A stretch of 64,000 nt of DNA. It comes from XYD12-FULL-36-8 sp964613805. Its GTDB lineage: Bacteria > Bacteroidota > Ignavibacteria > Ignavibacteriales > Ignavibacteriaceae. The translations under genes were made by a program, and so were the position numbers. The stretch spans positions 34,405 to 98,404 of the forward strand of contig CAZTJF010000017.1 in the NCBI GenBank assembly GCA_964613805.1. Direction: 5' to 3'. Positions 49,197 to 58,348 of the stretch are shown here, piece by piece. Within the stretch, counting starts at the first letter, position 1. Each line of letters starts with the position of its first letter. Below the pieces are notes generated by a model. That model was not told the origin of the DNA. It did not search any database and saw nothing but the letters and a program-made list of their open reading frames with translations.

Positions 49197-50324
49197 ATGA
49201 AAAAAAATCTGTTCAAACTAGTTCTTGTTTTATTTTCGCTAGTTTTAGTCGGTTGGGGAAGTGTCGGTCATAGAATCATAAACCGAAGCACAACTTTATC
49301 TTTTCCAACTGAATTAAACTTTCTTTTATTTTGGGCTGACTCTCTTGCTGCTCATGGTTCAGATGCAGATATTAGAAAAGGGTGGGATCCTAACGAAGAT
49401 GTTAAGCATTATATTGATATTGATAACTATCCGGATTTTACATCAACAGGTAGAATTAAACATAACTTCGACTCGCTAGTCATGCAGTATGGCTATGCAT
49501 TTGTAATTGATCAAGGAATACTTCCCTGGGTAATCATGAAAACAGTTGATTCACTTCAAACAGCTTTTCAGGAGGGTAACTGGCAAAAGGCAATGCTGAC
49601 TGCCGCTGATCTCGGTCATTATGTCGGAGATGCGTACATGCCATTGCACGTAACAAGAAATTATAACGGGCAATATTCAGGGCAGTCAGGAATCCATTCG
49701 CGTTATGAAAGCACAATGATAAATACTTACCAATCGCAGATAACATATAGCGGCGATACCGTAAGTTATGTTCCAAATGTTTCTGATTTTGTTTTCGAAA
49801 TGATATATGCCAATTACAAATATGTAGATTCTGTTTTAATTGCTGATCTTGCTGCCAAAAACTTTTCCGGCGGAAGTTATAACAGCATTTATTATCAAAA
49901 ACTGTGGGAACTCACAAAAAATTTTACTATTCGATTATACAAAAATGCTTCGTACGATCTTGCACGATTGATTTACACTGCTTGGGAAAATGCCGGCGAA
50001 CCTGTCATTACGAATGTTGAAAATGAATATGTATTGTTGAGTGACTTCAAACTTGAGCAGAACTTCCCGAATCCATTTAATCCTAATACAAAAATAAGGT
50101 ACACAATTCCAGCCCTCACCCCGTCCCTCTCCCAAAGGGAGAGGGTGATGCTCAAGGTATACGACATTATCGGTAATGATGTAGCAACACTTGTTGATGA
50201 ATACAAACCTGCTGGAACTTATGAGGTTGAATTCAATGCTAATAATTTATCTTCAGGAATATATTTTTATAAATTTCAAGCTGATAGTTATGTTGAGACA
50301 AAGCGGATGATTTTATTAAAGTAG
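49197..50324 (+). CDS. secreted S1/P1-nuclease/phospholipase C-like enzyme with T9SS sorting domain
   Basis: 375 residues. The mature protein would start WGSVGHRIINRSTTL. Metal ligands: first Trp and GHR His, KHYIDIDNY, DLGHYVGDAYMPLH; HSRYESTMINTY and YDLARLIYTAWENAGEP match the paralogue at 24639. The sorting domain (QNFPNPFNPNTKI ... VETKRMILLK) is added at about residue 285. Position 1 of the sorting domain holds a seven-residue excess (ALTPSLSQRER) encoded by a palindrome. It is 14 nt behind the CotH gene and probably cotranscribed. Confidence 0.85.
   Translation: MKKNLFKLVLVLFSLVLVGWGSVGHRIINRSTTLSFPTELNFLLFWADSLAAHGSDADIRKGWDPNEDVKHYIDIDNYPDFTSTGRIKHNFDSLVMQYGYAFVIDQGILPWVIMKTVDSLQTAFQEGNWQKAMLTAADLGHYVGDAYMPLHVTRNYNGQYSGQSGIHSRYESTMINTYQSQITYSGDTVSYVPNVSDFVFEMIYANYKYVDSVLIADLAAKNFSGGSYNSIYYQKLWELTKNFTIRLYKNASYDLARLIYTAWENAGEPVITNVENEYVLLSDFKLEQNFPNPFNPNTKIRYTIPALTPSLSQRERVMLKVYDIIGNDVATLVDEYKPAGTYEVEFNANNLSSGIYFYKFQADSYVETKRMILLK
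50111..50148 (+). repeat. palindromic repeat inside a sorting-domain gene
   Basis: CCCTCTCCC-AAA-GGGAGAGGG (50125-50145), preceded by CCCTCACCCCGT. It is GC-rich against AT-rich coding DNA and adds seven codons between TIP and VMLKVYD. Confidence 0.85.
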
Positions 50325-50393
50325 TGTATGACGGGTGTAAAAAAATAATGAAATGAAAAATATTCTTTATTTATAAAGCATTTATTAACTCAC

Positions 50394-51791
50394 ATGAAAA
50401 TTAAAATAAATATTCAGTCCTTAGTTCTAATTTTATTTCTTTCTAAAAACGCATTCGCTCAGATTTATTCTGATCAAAACTATGTGATTAGGATTGACTC
50501 AATCGTCCAAAACATAGAAACAAACGTTGGTTTAAAACTTAGTTCAGACGGTAAAAGTCTAATACTTCAAGACGGAATAACAAATGGTTACGTGATACTA
50601 AAGCCGCAATACTCTCAAAATCCTTTTAACGAGGGCTTACCTTCATGGAATGGAACAGCACCGAATGATAATAGTGCATATAAAATTCAGATGCGTTTTC
50701 CGCATGGCAGCGGCTGGTCACCATGGTTGACGGTTGGATTTTGGAAGGCAAATATTTGGAGTTCTTATGGCACTACAAGTTATGCTGGAGGATATATTGA
50801 CTATGATAATGTAAAATTAAATTCATATCAGAGTTCATGGCAATTTAAAATTATAATGACTCGTACTACAGTTGAACAATTGTCCCCAACATTGCATAAG
50901 CTAAGTTTTTATATCAGCGATTCACGGACAACAAGTTCTATCAACTTCACTCAAATCTTGAATGATTATCCGGCTCAAGTCTTCGTCCCGACTAATTTTA
51001 TTTATCAGTATGGTGTTGATCCGCAAATTGGCGGCAGTATATGTTCACCCACATCTGTCGCTATGATTTTACGCAGTTACAATATTTCTGTTAATCCATA
51101 TCAATTTGCACTTGATACTTATGATCCGCATTTTAATATGTTCGGCATATGGCCAAGAGTAGTTCAAAATGCTTCAGAATATGGACTCGATGGTGCTGTT
51201 ACCCGTTATCGCACCTGGAGTGAAACAAGAGAAGTGCTTGCTAACGGAGGGCGAATTTCCATGTCCGTTGGTTTACCATTATATGAAGGTCATCTAATAA
51301 TGCTTGCCGGATTTACAAGTGATGGAAGACCAATAGTTCACGATCCGGCAAAAAGTAACGGCTATTCATACGTCTTTAATAAAAGTGATTTATCTCATTC
51401 TTGGTTTGATAAGGGCGGAGTTGCATATACGTTTTTTCCAGCGGATAGTATTGCAACATCAGTAGAATCTCCTAATGATGAAACAACTATTGCAAACAAT
51501 TTTCTGCTTTATCAAAATTATCCGAATCCATTTAATCCTTCTACCAGAATCCAGTATCGAGTATCTCCCGGCACCCGAGCAACATGGGGAACAGGCAACA
51601 ATTTACACGTTTCCCTAAAAGTTTATGATGTGCTCGGTAATGAAGTAGCAATACTTGTTGATGAATATAAACCAGCTGGAAGTTATGAAGTTGAATTCTT
51701 TGCTTCCGAACAATTTGTATCCGGAGTCTATTTCTACCAATTGGAAGCTGATAATTTTCTCGAGACAAAGAAGATGCTTTTGCTGCGTTGA
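50394..51791 (+). CDS. secreted C39-like cysteine peptidase with T9SS sorting domain
   Basis: 465 residues with signal peptide (to AFAQ). A beta-rich N-terminal domain (about 20-190) precedes a papain-like C39-type domain: Cys217 in GGSICSPTSVAMIL, His300 in YEGHLIMLAGF and Asp317 in VHDPA, the usual Cys-His-Asp order. The sorting domain (QNYPNPFNPSTRI ... LETKKMLLLR) is ten residues longer than normal at position 1. Function as secreted peptidase is inferred from the triad. It is 69 nt behind the S1/P1-like gene, with its own AT-rich leader. Confidence 0.85.
   Translation: MKIKINIQSLVLILFLSKNAFAQIYSDQNYVIRIDSIVQNIETNVGLKLSSDGKSLILQDGITNGYVILKPQYSQNPFNEGLPSWNGTAPNDNSAYKIQMRFPHGSGWSPWLTVGFWKANIWSSYGTTSYAGGYIDYDNVKLNSYQSSWQFKIIMTRTTVEQLSPTLHKLSFYISDSRTTSSINFTQILNDYPAQVFVPTNFIYQYGVDPQIGGSICSPTSVAMILRSYNISVNPYQFALDTYDPHFNMFGIWPRVVQNASEYGLDGAVTRYRTWSETREVLANGGRISMSVGLPLYEGHLIMLAGFTSDGRPIVHDPAKSNGYSYVFNKSDLSHSWFDKGGVAYTFFPADSIATSVESPNDETTIANNFLLYQNYPNPFNPSTRIQYRVSPGTRATWGTGNNLHVSLKVYDVLGNEVAILVDEYKPAGSYEVEFFASEQFVSGVYFYQLEADNFLETKKMLLLR
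51544..51564 (+). repeat. heptamer repeats in sorting domain, position 1 (C39 gene)
   Basis: CCAGAAT, CCAGTAT, CGAGTAT, then a GC-richer filler (CTCCCGGCACCCG). Together they encode a 10-residue excess around RVSPGTRATWGTGNN. Confidence 0.6.
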
Positions 51792-51820
51792 CAAAGTCCA
51801 CAAATAGTGTTTAAAGAGAA

Positions 51821-52555
51821 ATGTCCAACTTAATAAAAAGGATTTTTCATAAATTCAAAATAATTATTTGGAATGTCTTTTCTCCTGAAAATGCCTGGCT
51901 GTACAAAAATAGGATTGAAAGAATGGATGCCAATAGAAATGATATTTTTGAATTTTCAAGAACATCATTTCATTTGGACCGATATATATTTGCATCAAAT
52001 TATGCAAAAGATAAAATAATTTTGGATGCAGCATGTGGAACTGGTTATGGAAGCAAAATTCTTAAAGAGCAGGGTAAAGCAAAAAAAGTTATAGGTTTAG
52101 ATAACGACTTCGTCTCAGTAAAATATGCTGAGTCTAAGTATTCATCATATGATATTACTTTTATTAATGCATCAATTACAAAATTACCATTTTCAAATAA
52201 AACTTTTGATGTTGTAGTTTCTTTTGAAACAATTGAACATATAACTCAAGAGAATGAAATGCTTAATGAGATTATAAGAGTGCTCAAAAATAATGGTAAA
52301 TTAATAATATCAACTCCAAACGATTGGGGAGTTGGTGAATTAGCTCCTTTTCATGTTAGGTCCTACACTCTAGAAAAATTAAAGCAAACTCTTTCGACAC
52401 ATTTTACTGTAAATGAAATTTACAATCAAAATTCAGGTACCCAAGGAAGAAAAGAAAATCATGGTCAACTTCGAGGCATGGTACAGACGAATGAAGATAA
52501 TTTTAGATTAGCTGAATGTTATTTTGTAATTGCTGAAAAGAATATTCAATCATAA
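51821..52555 (+). CDS. class I SAM-dependent methyltransferase
   Basis: 244 residues. Motif I is ILDAACGTGYGSKIL, motif II is VIGLDNDFVSVKYA, and the post-II segment is LPFSNKTFDVVVSFETIEHI, typical of Methyltransf_11/UbiE-like enzymes. The N-terminal 50 residues contain aromatic and basic helices without a signal peptide. It is followed by two SGNH hydrolase genes, so a role in glycan or cell-surface modification is possible but inferred. The stop lies 8 nt before the next ATG. Confidence 0.88.
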   Translation: MSNLIKRIFHKFKIIIWNVFSPENAWLYKNRIERMDANRNDIFEFSRTSFHLDRYIFASNYAKDKIILDAACGTGYGSKILKEQGKAKKVIGLDNDFVSVKYAESKYSSYDITFINASITKLPFSNKTFDVVVSFETIEHITQENEMLNEIIRVLKNNGKLIISTPNDWGVGELAPFHVRSYTLEKLKQTLSTHFTVNEIYNQNSGTQGRKENHGQLRGMVQTNEDNFRLAECYFVIAEKNIQS

Positions 52556-52562
52556 AATTTTT

Positions 52563-53687
52563 ATGAAAAGTAAACTGACTAACATATCCCTTTTTATCGT
52601 TTCAATAATTATTTCTTTGTTCATTTGCGAAGGTATATTGCGAATCATTACTAGCGATGAGTACAATATTTGGTTGCCGAATTTAAAATATGTGTTTTTT
52701 CCTAATGCGGAAATATTTCCCGGTGTTAGAGACACATCTTATCTTGAAATTAATGCTCGGGGATTAAGGGGAAGTAATGCCGATATATCTCATGCAGTAA
52801 ATATTTTGGTGCTTGGCGGCAGCGCAACAGAGTGTATGTATCTTGATCAAAGTGAAACCTGGCCCGCATTGATTGAAAAGTATCTTAATGAAAAATCCGG
52901 ACAAAAGTATAACGTTTTCAACGGAGGCCGAAGCGGGATTACATCACAGCACCACTTAGTTCAGGTTCAAAAGATGCTCGAAAGAAATAAATGGATTGAT
53001 TTAATAATAATTATGGAGGGACTTAACGATTTACAGTATGCACTATCATTTGAGCGTGGCTACATTCCAAAAGATTCCCAGAAAGTTTATGAAGAAGCAT
53101 TTTGGTTATCGCCCCTTAAAGAAATAAAACCATTCTACAGAGACACTTACCTATTTAAATACTTGAGCAAAGTTAAGAAGGCATTATTCTCCTATAAATT
53201 ATCGCAAGATCCGTCTGGAAATTCATATGTAAAATGGAGAGCAAACCGTACGAATGCGAATGAAATCGTTAATACTGAACCGAATATTTCTAAATCGTTA
53301 GTTGATTATCAGAAGAACAATCAAGTGATGATTGATGTTGTTAAGAACAATAATAAAAGAATTATCTTTTTACCGCAGCCGGTTGCATGGGACAGCATTA
53401 TGTCGTCTAGCTTCAGTAAGCTATGCTGGTATGGATGGATAGGACAAAGTCAATTAGAAAATACTGGAAAGTATTATGCGTTATCTCAGCTTAAAAAATC
53501 GTTAGATATTTACAATGAGCTGCTGATAAATACTTGCTTAAAAAATAAGGTTGAATTCATTCAACTTGAAGGCAGATTAGAGAAAGACACAACAACATTC
53601 TATGATGATTGCCATTTTAACGAAAGCGGCGCACGAAAAGTTGCTGGGATTGTTACCGATCATCTGCTTGGAAAACCACAAAATTAA
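52563..53687 (+). CDS. SGNH/GDSL hydrolase-like membrane-anchored protein
   Basis: 374 residues from ATG 52563, after which a single membrane segment (ISLFIVSIIISLFICEGIL) begins; the frame is open from 52530 but that would overlap the methyltransferase. Block I is VLVLGGSATECM (Gly-Gly-Ser-Ala, with Ser as nucleophile), the Gly block is NGGRSGITSQ, the Asn block is IIIMEGLNDLQ, and DDCHFNESG gives the late Asp-x-x-His. SGNH enzymes remove or transfer acyl groups, often on cell-surface polysaccharides. Followed by a second member after 38 nt. Confidence 0.85.
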   Translation: MKSKLTNISLFIVSIIISLFICEGILRIITSDEYNIWLPNLKYVFFPNAEIFPGVRDTSYLEINARGLRGSNADISHAVNILVLGGSATECMYLDQSETWPALIEKYLNEKSGQKYNVFNGGRSGITSQHHLVQVQKMLERNKWIDLIIIMEGLNDLQYALSFERGYIPKDSQKVYEEAFWLSPLKEIKPFYRDTYLFKYLSKVKKALFSYKLSQDPSGNSYVKWRANRTNANEIVNTEPNISKSLVDYQKNNQVMIDVVKNNNKRIIFLPQPVAWDSIMSSSFSKLCWYGWIGQSQLENTGKYYALSQLKKSLDIYNELLINTCLKNKVEFIQLEGRLEKDTTTFYDDCHFNESGARKVAGIVTDHLLGKPQN

Positions 53688-53725
53688 TTTTAACTAATAA
53701 AATTTTGTTACTCAGTAAAATCTTA

Positions 53726-54757
53726 ATGAAAAATAGTTCTAAAAATTTTCTAATCCTTTTTATTACAATTCTCATTATAGTTGCTGTTGACAGATTGCTG
53801 CTTCTCTATTTTGGGTTGCCGCTATGGGAATGGGATGAAAAACTTCATTACAAGCATCGTCCTAATGTTACCCGATATTGGGGCAACAATAAAAATAAAC
53901 CAATAATAACAAATGAATATGGACAACATGATTATTCATTTCCTTTAAAGAAAAAAAAGAATGAACTAAGAATATTAAACTTAGGTGATTCGATTACGAT
54001 GGGACATGGAGTAACTCGTGATGAAACTTATTCAAAGTATATGGAAGAAATTCTATCTGATTTACTTAAGAATTATGAAAAAATAGAAGTTATTAATACT
54101 GGCGTACAGGGTTATTCTACTTTTCAGGAATTGGAAGTATTAAAACGAAGTTTAATTTTTGAACCAGACCTTGTTACAATTGGTTTTTGTCTTAATGATA
54201 TTACAGAACCTTTTGTGGTTAACAAAAACTTAGGCGGTGTAGGTTTGGATTATCACAAGGTAACTCAAGCACCTAATAAACTATTAAGTTTTATGTTAAA
54301 TGAAACCGGATTTGGTAGACTAATTCAGGAAATTAGAATTAAAACATTAGATGCTAAACAAGAAAAGCTTAATGAATTATATGATGTTAAAAAAATGCTT
54401 AGCAATCCACTCGACTCAGTGTATCAAGAACAGTGGCAATTCACTCTAAACGAATTGGAAAAAATTTATTTGCTTTGCCAAGACAAAAATCTTAAAGTTG
54501 TCCTTTTGATTTTTCCTTACACTTTTCAATTCAATCAAGATGAACTAAAATGGGCTCAAACCAAATTGATAGAACACGCTAATGAAAATAATATTAGATA
54601 CATTGACTTTTTAGAAATATTTAAAAATAAAGTTAAGTCACAACCCAATCTTTTGAATAAATATTTTCTTGATGAAGATCATTTTACACCATCGGGTCAT
54701 CGGGTTGTCGCACAAGAAATAAGCGGTATTATTATGGAATTTGTTAATTCAAAATAA
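53726..54757 (+). CDS. SGNH/GDSL hydrolase-like membrane-anchored protein, second copy
   Basis: 343 residues from ATG 53726. One membrane segment (FLILFITILIIVAVDRLLLLYF) is followed by the SGNH domain: LGDSITMGHGV (nucleophile Ser), NTGVQGYSTFQE, TIGFCLNDITEP and DEDHFTPSGHRV (Asp and His). It resembles AlgX/J-like or GDSL acyl-transferases that act on extracytoplasmic glycans; substrate unknown. The frame extends back to a TTG at 53705 without support. Forms a putative unit with the methyltransferase and the first SGNH gene. Confidence 0.85.
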   Translation: MKNSSKNFLILFITILIIVAVDRLLLLYFGLPLWEWDEKLHYKHRPNVTRYWGNNKNKPIITNEYGQHDYSFPLKKKKNELRILNLGDSITMGHGVTRDETYSKYMEEILSDLLKNYEKIEVINTGVQGYSTFQELEVLKRSLIFEPDLVTIGFCLNDITEPFVVNKNLGGVGLDYHKVTQAPNKLLSFMLNETGFGRLIQEIRIKTLDAKQEKLNELYDVKKMLSNPLDSVYQEQWQFTLNELEKIYLLCQDKNLKVVLLIFPYTFQFNQDELKWAQTKLIEHANENNIRYIDFLEIFKNKVKSQPNLLNKYFLDEDHFTPSGHRVVAQEISGIIMEFVNSK

Positions 54758-54873
54758 GAATGATTTCGAATTTCTAATTCTTTAAAAAACAGAATTGATT
54801 GACAACTCATTTGTGGAATTTAAGAGCGGAGTTATGATGTATAATTTAATTATTAGTATAAGTGATCAAAAAT

Positions 54874-55413
54874 ATGATTAAGTACACTGCATTTCTCAGA
54901 GCCATAAATGTTGGGGGTAAAAATCTCATCAAGATGGATGAACTAAAAAGGATATTTGAATCAATAGGATTAAGGAATGCTAAGACTCACATTCAAAGTG
55001 GAAACATAATTTTCTCCTCCAATATATCAGACGAAAAATTGATTATCGGGAAAATTGAAAGAGAGTTACATAAGAGTTTATCTGATGTTGTTTTGGTATT
55101 TCTGAGGACATCCGTGCAGCTAAAATCAATTATTGAGGCAAACCCCTTTACGAATATGCAGTTTGAAGTTCAAACAAAACCGTACATTACATTCCTTACA
55201 GATGGATTAAAACAAATACCAAAACTGCCATATCTATCCCAAAAGAAAGACGTTGAAATTGTGAAAATACAAGAACGTGAGATTTACTGTATCGCTCACA
55301 AAATCAAAGGAAGCTATGGTTTTCCAAATGTTTTGGTTGAAAAGGAATTTGGAGTAAAAGCAACCACTCGCAATTGGAACACGATAACAAAAGTCGTTGG
55401 ACTGATGCAGTAA
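54874..55413 (+). CDS. DUF1697 family protein
   Basis: 179 residues from ATG 54874, the family-typical start KYTAFLRAINVGGKNLIKMDELKRIF. It continues with HIQSGNIIFSS, VVLVFLRTSVQLKSIIEANPF and the C-terminal RNWNTITKVVGLM, which define DUF1697. The function is unknown; the fold is ferredoxin-like. An upstream in-frame GTG at 54862 is less likely. Stand-alone gene. Confidence 0.9.
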   Translation: MIKYTAFLRAINVGGKNLIKMDELKRIFESIGLRNAKTHIQSGNIIFSSNISDEKLIIGKIERELHKSLSDVVLVFLRTSVQLKSIIEANPFTNMQFEVQTKPYITFLTDGLKQIPKLPYLSQKKDVEIVKIQEREIYCIAHKIKGSYGFPNVLVEKEFGVKATTRNWNTITKVVGLMQ

Positions 55414-55602
55414 GCGGTTCACAAGCTAATATATTCTATGATATAACTAAGAATTCCTCTATATTTAACTAGTAAACAATTCTACCTTAGCATCTTAAAG
55501 CAGCGTTTGTTATTCACTTCGTAATCTTACTGATAACCAACAGCACGGAAGTATTAAGGTCTGTTAGCAACATTAGAAAATAAAAAAAATTAAAGGGCAT
55601 AA

Positions 55603-56598
55603 ATGGAAGTTATTATTTCAAAACTTGATAATGATGAAAATAATTTATCAAACAAAGTTGAAGTACTAAACCATCTTGAACAAAAAGTAAAAGAATGGAT
55701 GCATGATCATATTTCTAAAAGAAAACTATGGTTTTCAAGTGATTTTCTCCCAGCAGATGAAAAAATGGATGATGATAAAGAAAGTGTTATCAAGAAACTG
55801 CGAGAGCGTGTTCGTGGAATAAAAGATTCTGTTCGGGTTGCTGTTGCAACAAATCTTTTAACTGAGGAAGGACTTCCACATTTTCACAGAATAATTGCAA
55901 AACATCTCGGTGATGAAAGTTTTTGGTCTAAATGGAATAATATGTGGACAGCAGAAGAAGATCGGCATGGCGGAGTTCTGCGCGATTATGCACGCGACTC
56001 AAGACTGTTTAGTTTTCGTGAGGTTGAACTTATGCAGTTTCATTATCAGGAATCTGGTTTTAACCCGGATTGGGATAAAGATCCTTATAAGGTTTTTGTT
56101 TATACCACTCTGCAAGAGCGAGCCACACAAATATCCCACAAGAATACGGGAGCGAATGCTGGGGCAGATGAACCTTTACTTAATGGAATTCTCAACAGTA
56201 TTGCCGCAGACGAAGCTAAACATTTTACGTTTTATCGTAATGTATTTAAAGCTATTCTTGAAATTGATCCAGCACGAGCACTTCAATCTGCTGCCGCAAT
56301 TATGCCTGCCATTGATATGCCAGGATTTTCAATGCCGAATTTCCGTGAAATGGCTGATGTAATTAGAAGAGTCGGGATTTATGGTCCTTGGGATTATAAA
56401 AGAATTGTTGAAGAAGCAATTAAGTTTTGGAATATTGAAATGCTAACCGGATTGAATGAAGTTGCTGCTAAGGCGCAGGAAAAAATTCTTTCTATTCCTA
56501 AGCGATTAGAAAAAGTTGCAGAGTATATCGAACAAAAAACAGTGAAAAAAACTTTTTCATTTGATTTTATCTACAATCGTATTTTAGTTTTTGAATAA
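55603..56598 (+). CDS. acyl-[acyl-carrier-protein] desaturase (di-iron)
   Basis: 331 residues of the soluble stearoyl-ACP desaturase (FA_desaturase_2) family. It introduces a double bond in acyl-ACP with oxygen and ferredoxin-type electrons. The di-iron ligands are WTAEEDRHG (about residue 125) and ADEAKHFTFYRN (about residue 208), plus LTEEGLP and YTTLQERATQISHKN. It implies access to oxygen, in contrast with the B12-dependent reductase. It lies 23 nt ahead of the DEAD-box helicase, possibly sharing a transcript (cold-related membrane fluidity and RNA unwinding). Confidence 0.92.
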   Translation: MEVIISKLDNDENNLSNKVEVLNHLEQKVKEWMHDHISKRKLWFSSDFLPADEKMDDDKESVIKKLRERVRGIKDSVRVAVATNLLTEEGLPHFHRIIAKHLGDESFWSKWNNMWTAEEDRHGGVLRDYARDSRLFSFREVELMQFHYQESGFNPDWDKDPYKVFVYTTLQERATQISHKNTGANAGADEPLLNGILNSIAADEAKHFTFYRNVFKAILEIDPARALQSAAAIMPAIDMPGFSMPNFREMADVIRRVGIYGPWDYKRIVEEAIKFWNIEMLTGLNEVAAKAQEKILSIPKRLEKVAEYIEQKTVKKTFSFDFIYNRILVFE

Positions 56599-56621
56599 AT
56601 TTAGTTAAGGATAATAGTTTT

Positions 56622-58313
56622 ATGGTTAACAATAGTTTTAATGAGTTTGGTTTTTCAGAAGAATTACTTCAGGCAATCGAGTTAAAAGGATTTGAAGAAC
56701 CGACAGAGATTCAGAAAAAAATAATTCCTCTCATCCTTGAAAATAAAATTGATTTAATTGGCCAAGCACAGACCGGAACCGGTAAGACAGCAGCATTTGC
56801 GCTTCCTATAATTGAGCATCTGCAAGCAAAAGCAGGTCATCTTCAAGCCCTTGTTCTTGTACCTACGCGCGAACTCGCCATTCAAGTTTCAGAAGAATTT
56901 AATTCATTACGCGGACATAAGAATATTCATGCAGCACCGATTTACGGCGGGCAATCTTATGATACTCAGTTTCGCCACCTTAAAAAAGGTGTTGATGTAA
57001 TTATTGGAACACCTGGCAGAGTGCTCGATCATCTTAATCGCAAGAGTTTTTCAATTGATAAAATTTCTTTTGCGGTGCTTGATGAAGCTGATGAAATGTT
57101 GAATATGGGATTCATTGAAGACATAGAAGATATCTTATCAAGAACACCAGCAGAAAGGCGTACACTGCTATTCTCCGCTACAATGCCAGAAAGAATAATG
57201 TCTCTTGCAAAAAAATATATGGGCAAAAGGGAAGTTATTCGTACAAAGAAATCAGGGCAAATAACCGAACTGACTGATCAAATTTATTATGAGGTGAAGG
57301 AATCGGATAAACTGGATGCTCTTTGCAGAATTATTGATACAACTCAAGAATTTTTTGGCTTGGTTTTTTGCAGAACAAAGAACGACGTTGATTTCGTTAC
57401 TTCTAAACTTGCGGATAGAGATTATGATGTTGAAGGATTGCACGGTGATATAACTCAAAATATCCGCGAGAAAATTTTAAACAAGTTTCGGAACAAAAAA
57501 ATTAATGTTCTTATCGCCACAGATGTTGCCGCACGAGGACTTGATATTGACGAGCTAACTCATGTTATAAATTATGCTTTACCGCAAGATGCCGAATCAT
57601 ATTTGCATCGTATAGGCAGAACTGGTCGTGCTGGTAAGGAGGGAACTGCAATCACTTTCATTACTCCCGAAGAGCATCGTAAACTAATGTACATTAAAAA
57701 TTTCACTCAGACCGATATACGAAAGCAAAGAATTCCTAAAGTAAAAGATGTTATTAATTTCAAAAGAGAAAAGATTATTTCGGACTTAAACAGCATAATT
57801 GGGAATAATGTTACCGAAGATTACATAAAGATTGCAAAGGAGTTGCTGGATGGTAATGACCCTGAAAACATTATCGCCGCACTAATAAAGAAATTTTACC
57901 AGAATGAGCTTGAAGAAAAAAATTATGCTGAGATACGTGATTTATTTGAATCACAAAAACAAAATCGGGATATGAGGCAGTCTGGTAATATTCAAGATAA
58001 GCAACGAAATAAGCGACAATTTGAGCGAAGAGGAGACCGATTTGGTGGAAAAAATAGATACGAAGCTGATCGTGGTAAAGCAAGAATGTTTCTTGCTCTT
58101 GGAAAAAAGGATGATCTAACTCCACATGCATTATTAGATTTGTTGAAGAAGAAAGCAAAAGTTGGCGGAGAAAAAATTACTGGCATTCACATTAACGATT
58201 CATATTCTTTTTTTAACGTTGCTCCAAATGAAGCAGATGTAATTCTTGACAAACTAAATTCCAAGGATAAAAAGGAAAGACCATTGGTTGAGCGCGCAAA
58301 ACCTGCCAGATAA
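56622..58313 (+). CDS. deaD: DEAD-box ATP-dependent RNA helicase (DeaD/CsdA type)
   Basis: 563 residues. Q motif FGFSEELLQAIELKGFEEPTEIQ, motif I AQTGTGKT, Ia PTRELAIQ, II VLDEADEM, III SAT, IV VFCRTKND, V ATDVAARGLD, VI HRIGRTGRAG. The linker (about 435-480) is basic and Arg/Gln-rich, and the C-terminal DbpA-like RNA-binding domain follows (about 483-560, ARMFLALGKKDDLTPHALLDLL). It unwinds RNA, helping ribosome assembly and cold growth. It follows the desaturase gene by 23 nt and precedes the HEAT gene by 35 nt. Confidence 0.94.
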   Translation: MVNNSFNEFGFSEELLQAIELKGFEEPTEIQKKIIPLILENKIDLIGQAQTGTGKTAAFALPIIEHLQAKAGHLQALVLVPTRELAIQVSEEFNSLRGHKNIHAAPIYGGQSYDTQFRHLKKGVDVIIGTPGRVLDHLNRKSFSIDKISFAVLDEADEMLNMGFIEDIEDILSRTPAERRTLLFSATMPERIMSLAKKYMGKREVIRTKKSGQITELTDQIYYEVKESDKLDALCRIIDTTQEFFGLVFCRTKNDVDFVTSKLADRDYDVEGLHGDITQNIREKILNKFRNKKINVLIATDVAARGLDIDELTHVINYALPQDAESYLHRIGRTGRAGKEGTAITFITPEEHRKLMYIKNFTQTDIRKQRIPKVKDVINFKREKIISDLNSIIGNNVTEDYIKIAKELLDGNDPENIIAALIKKFYQNELEEKNYAEIRDLFESQKQNRDMRQSGNIQDKQRNKRQFERRGDRFGGKNRYEADRGKARMFLALGKKDDLTPHALLDLLKKKAKVGGEKITGIHINDSYSFFNVAPNEADVILDKLNSKDKKERPLVERAKPAR

Positions 58314-58348
58314 TATTTTCCTTATTCCTAATATTTAATGTTACAGAT

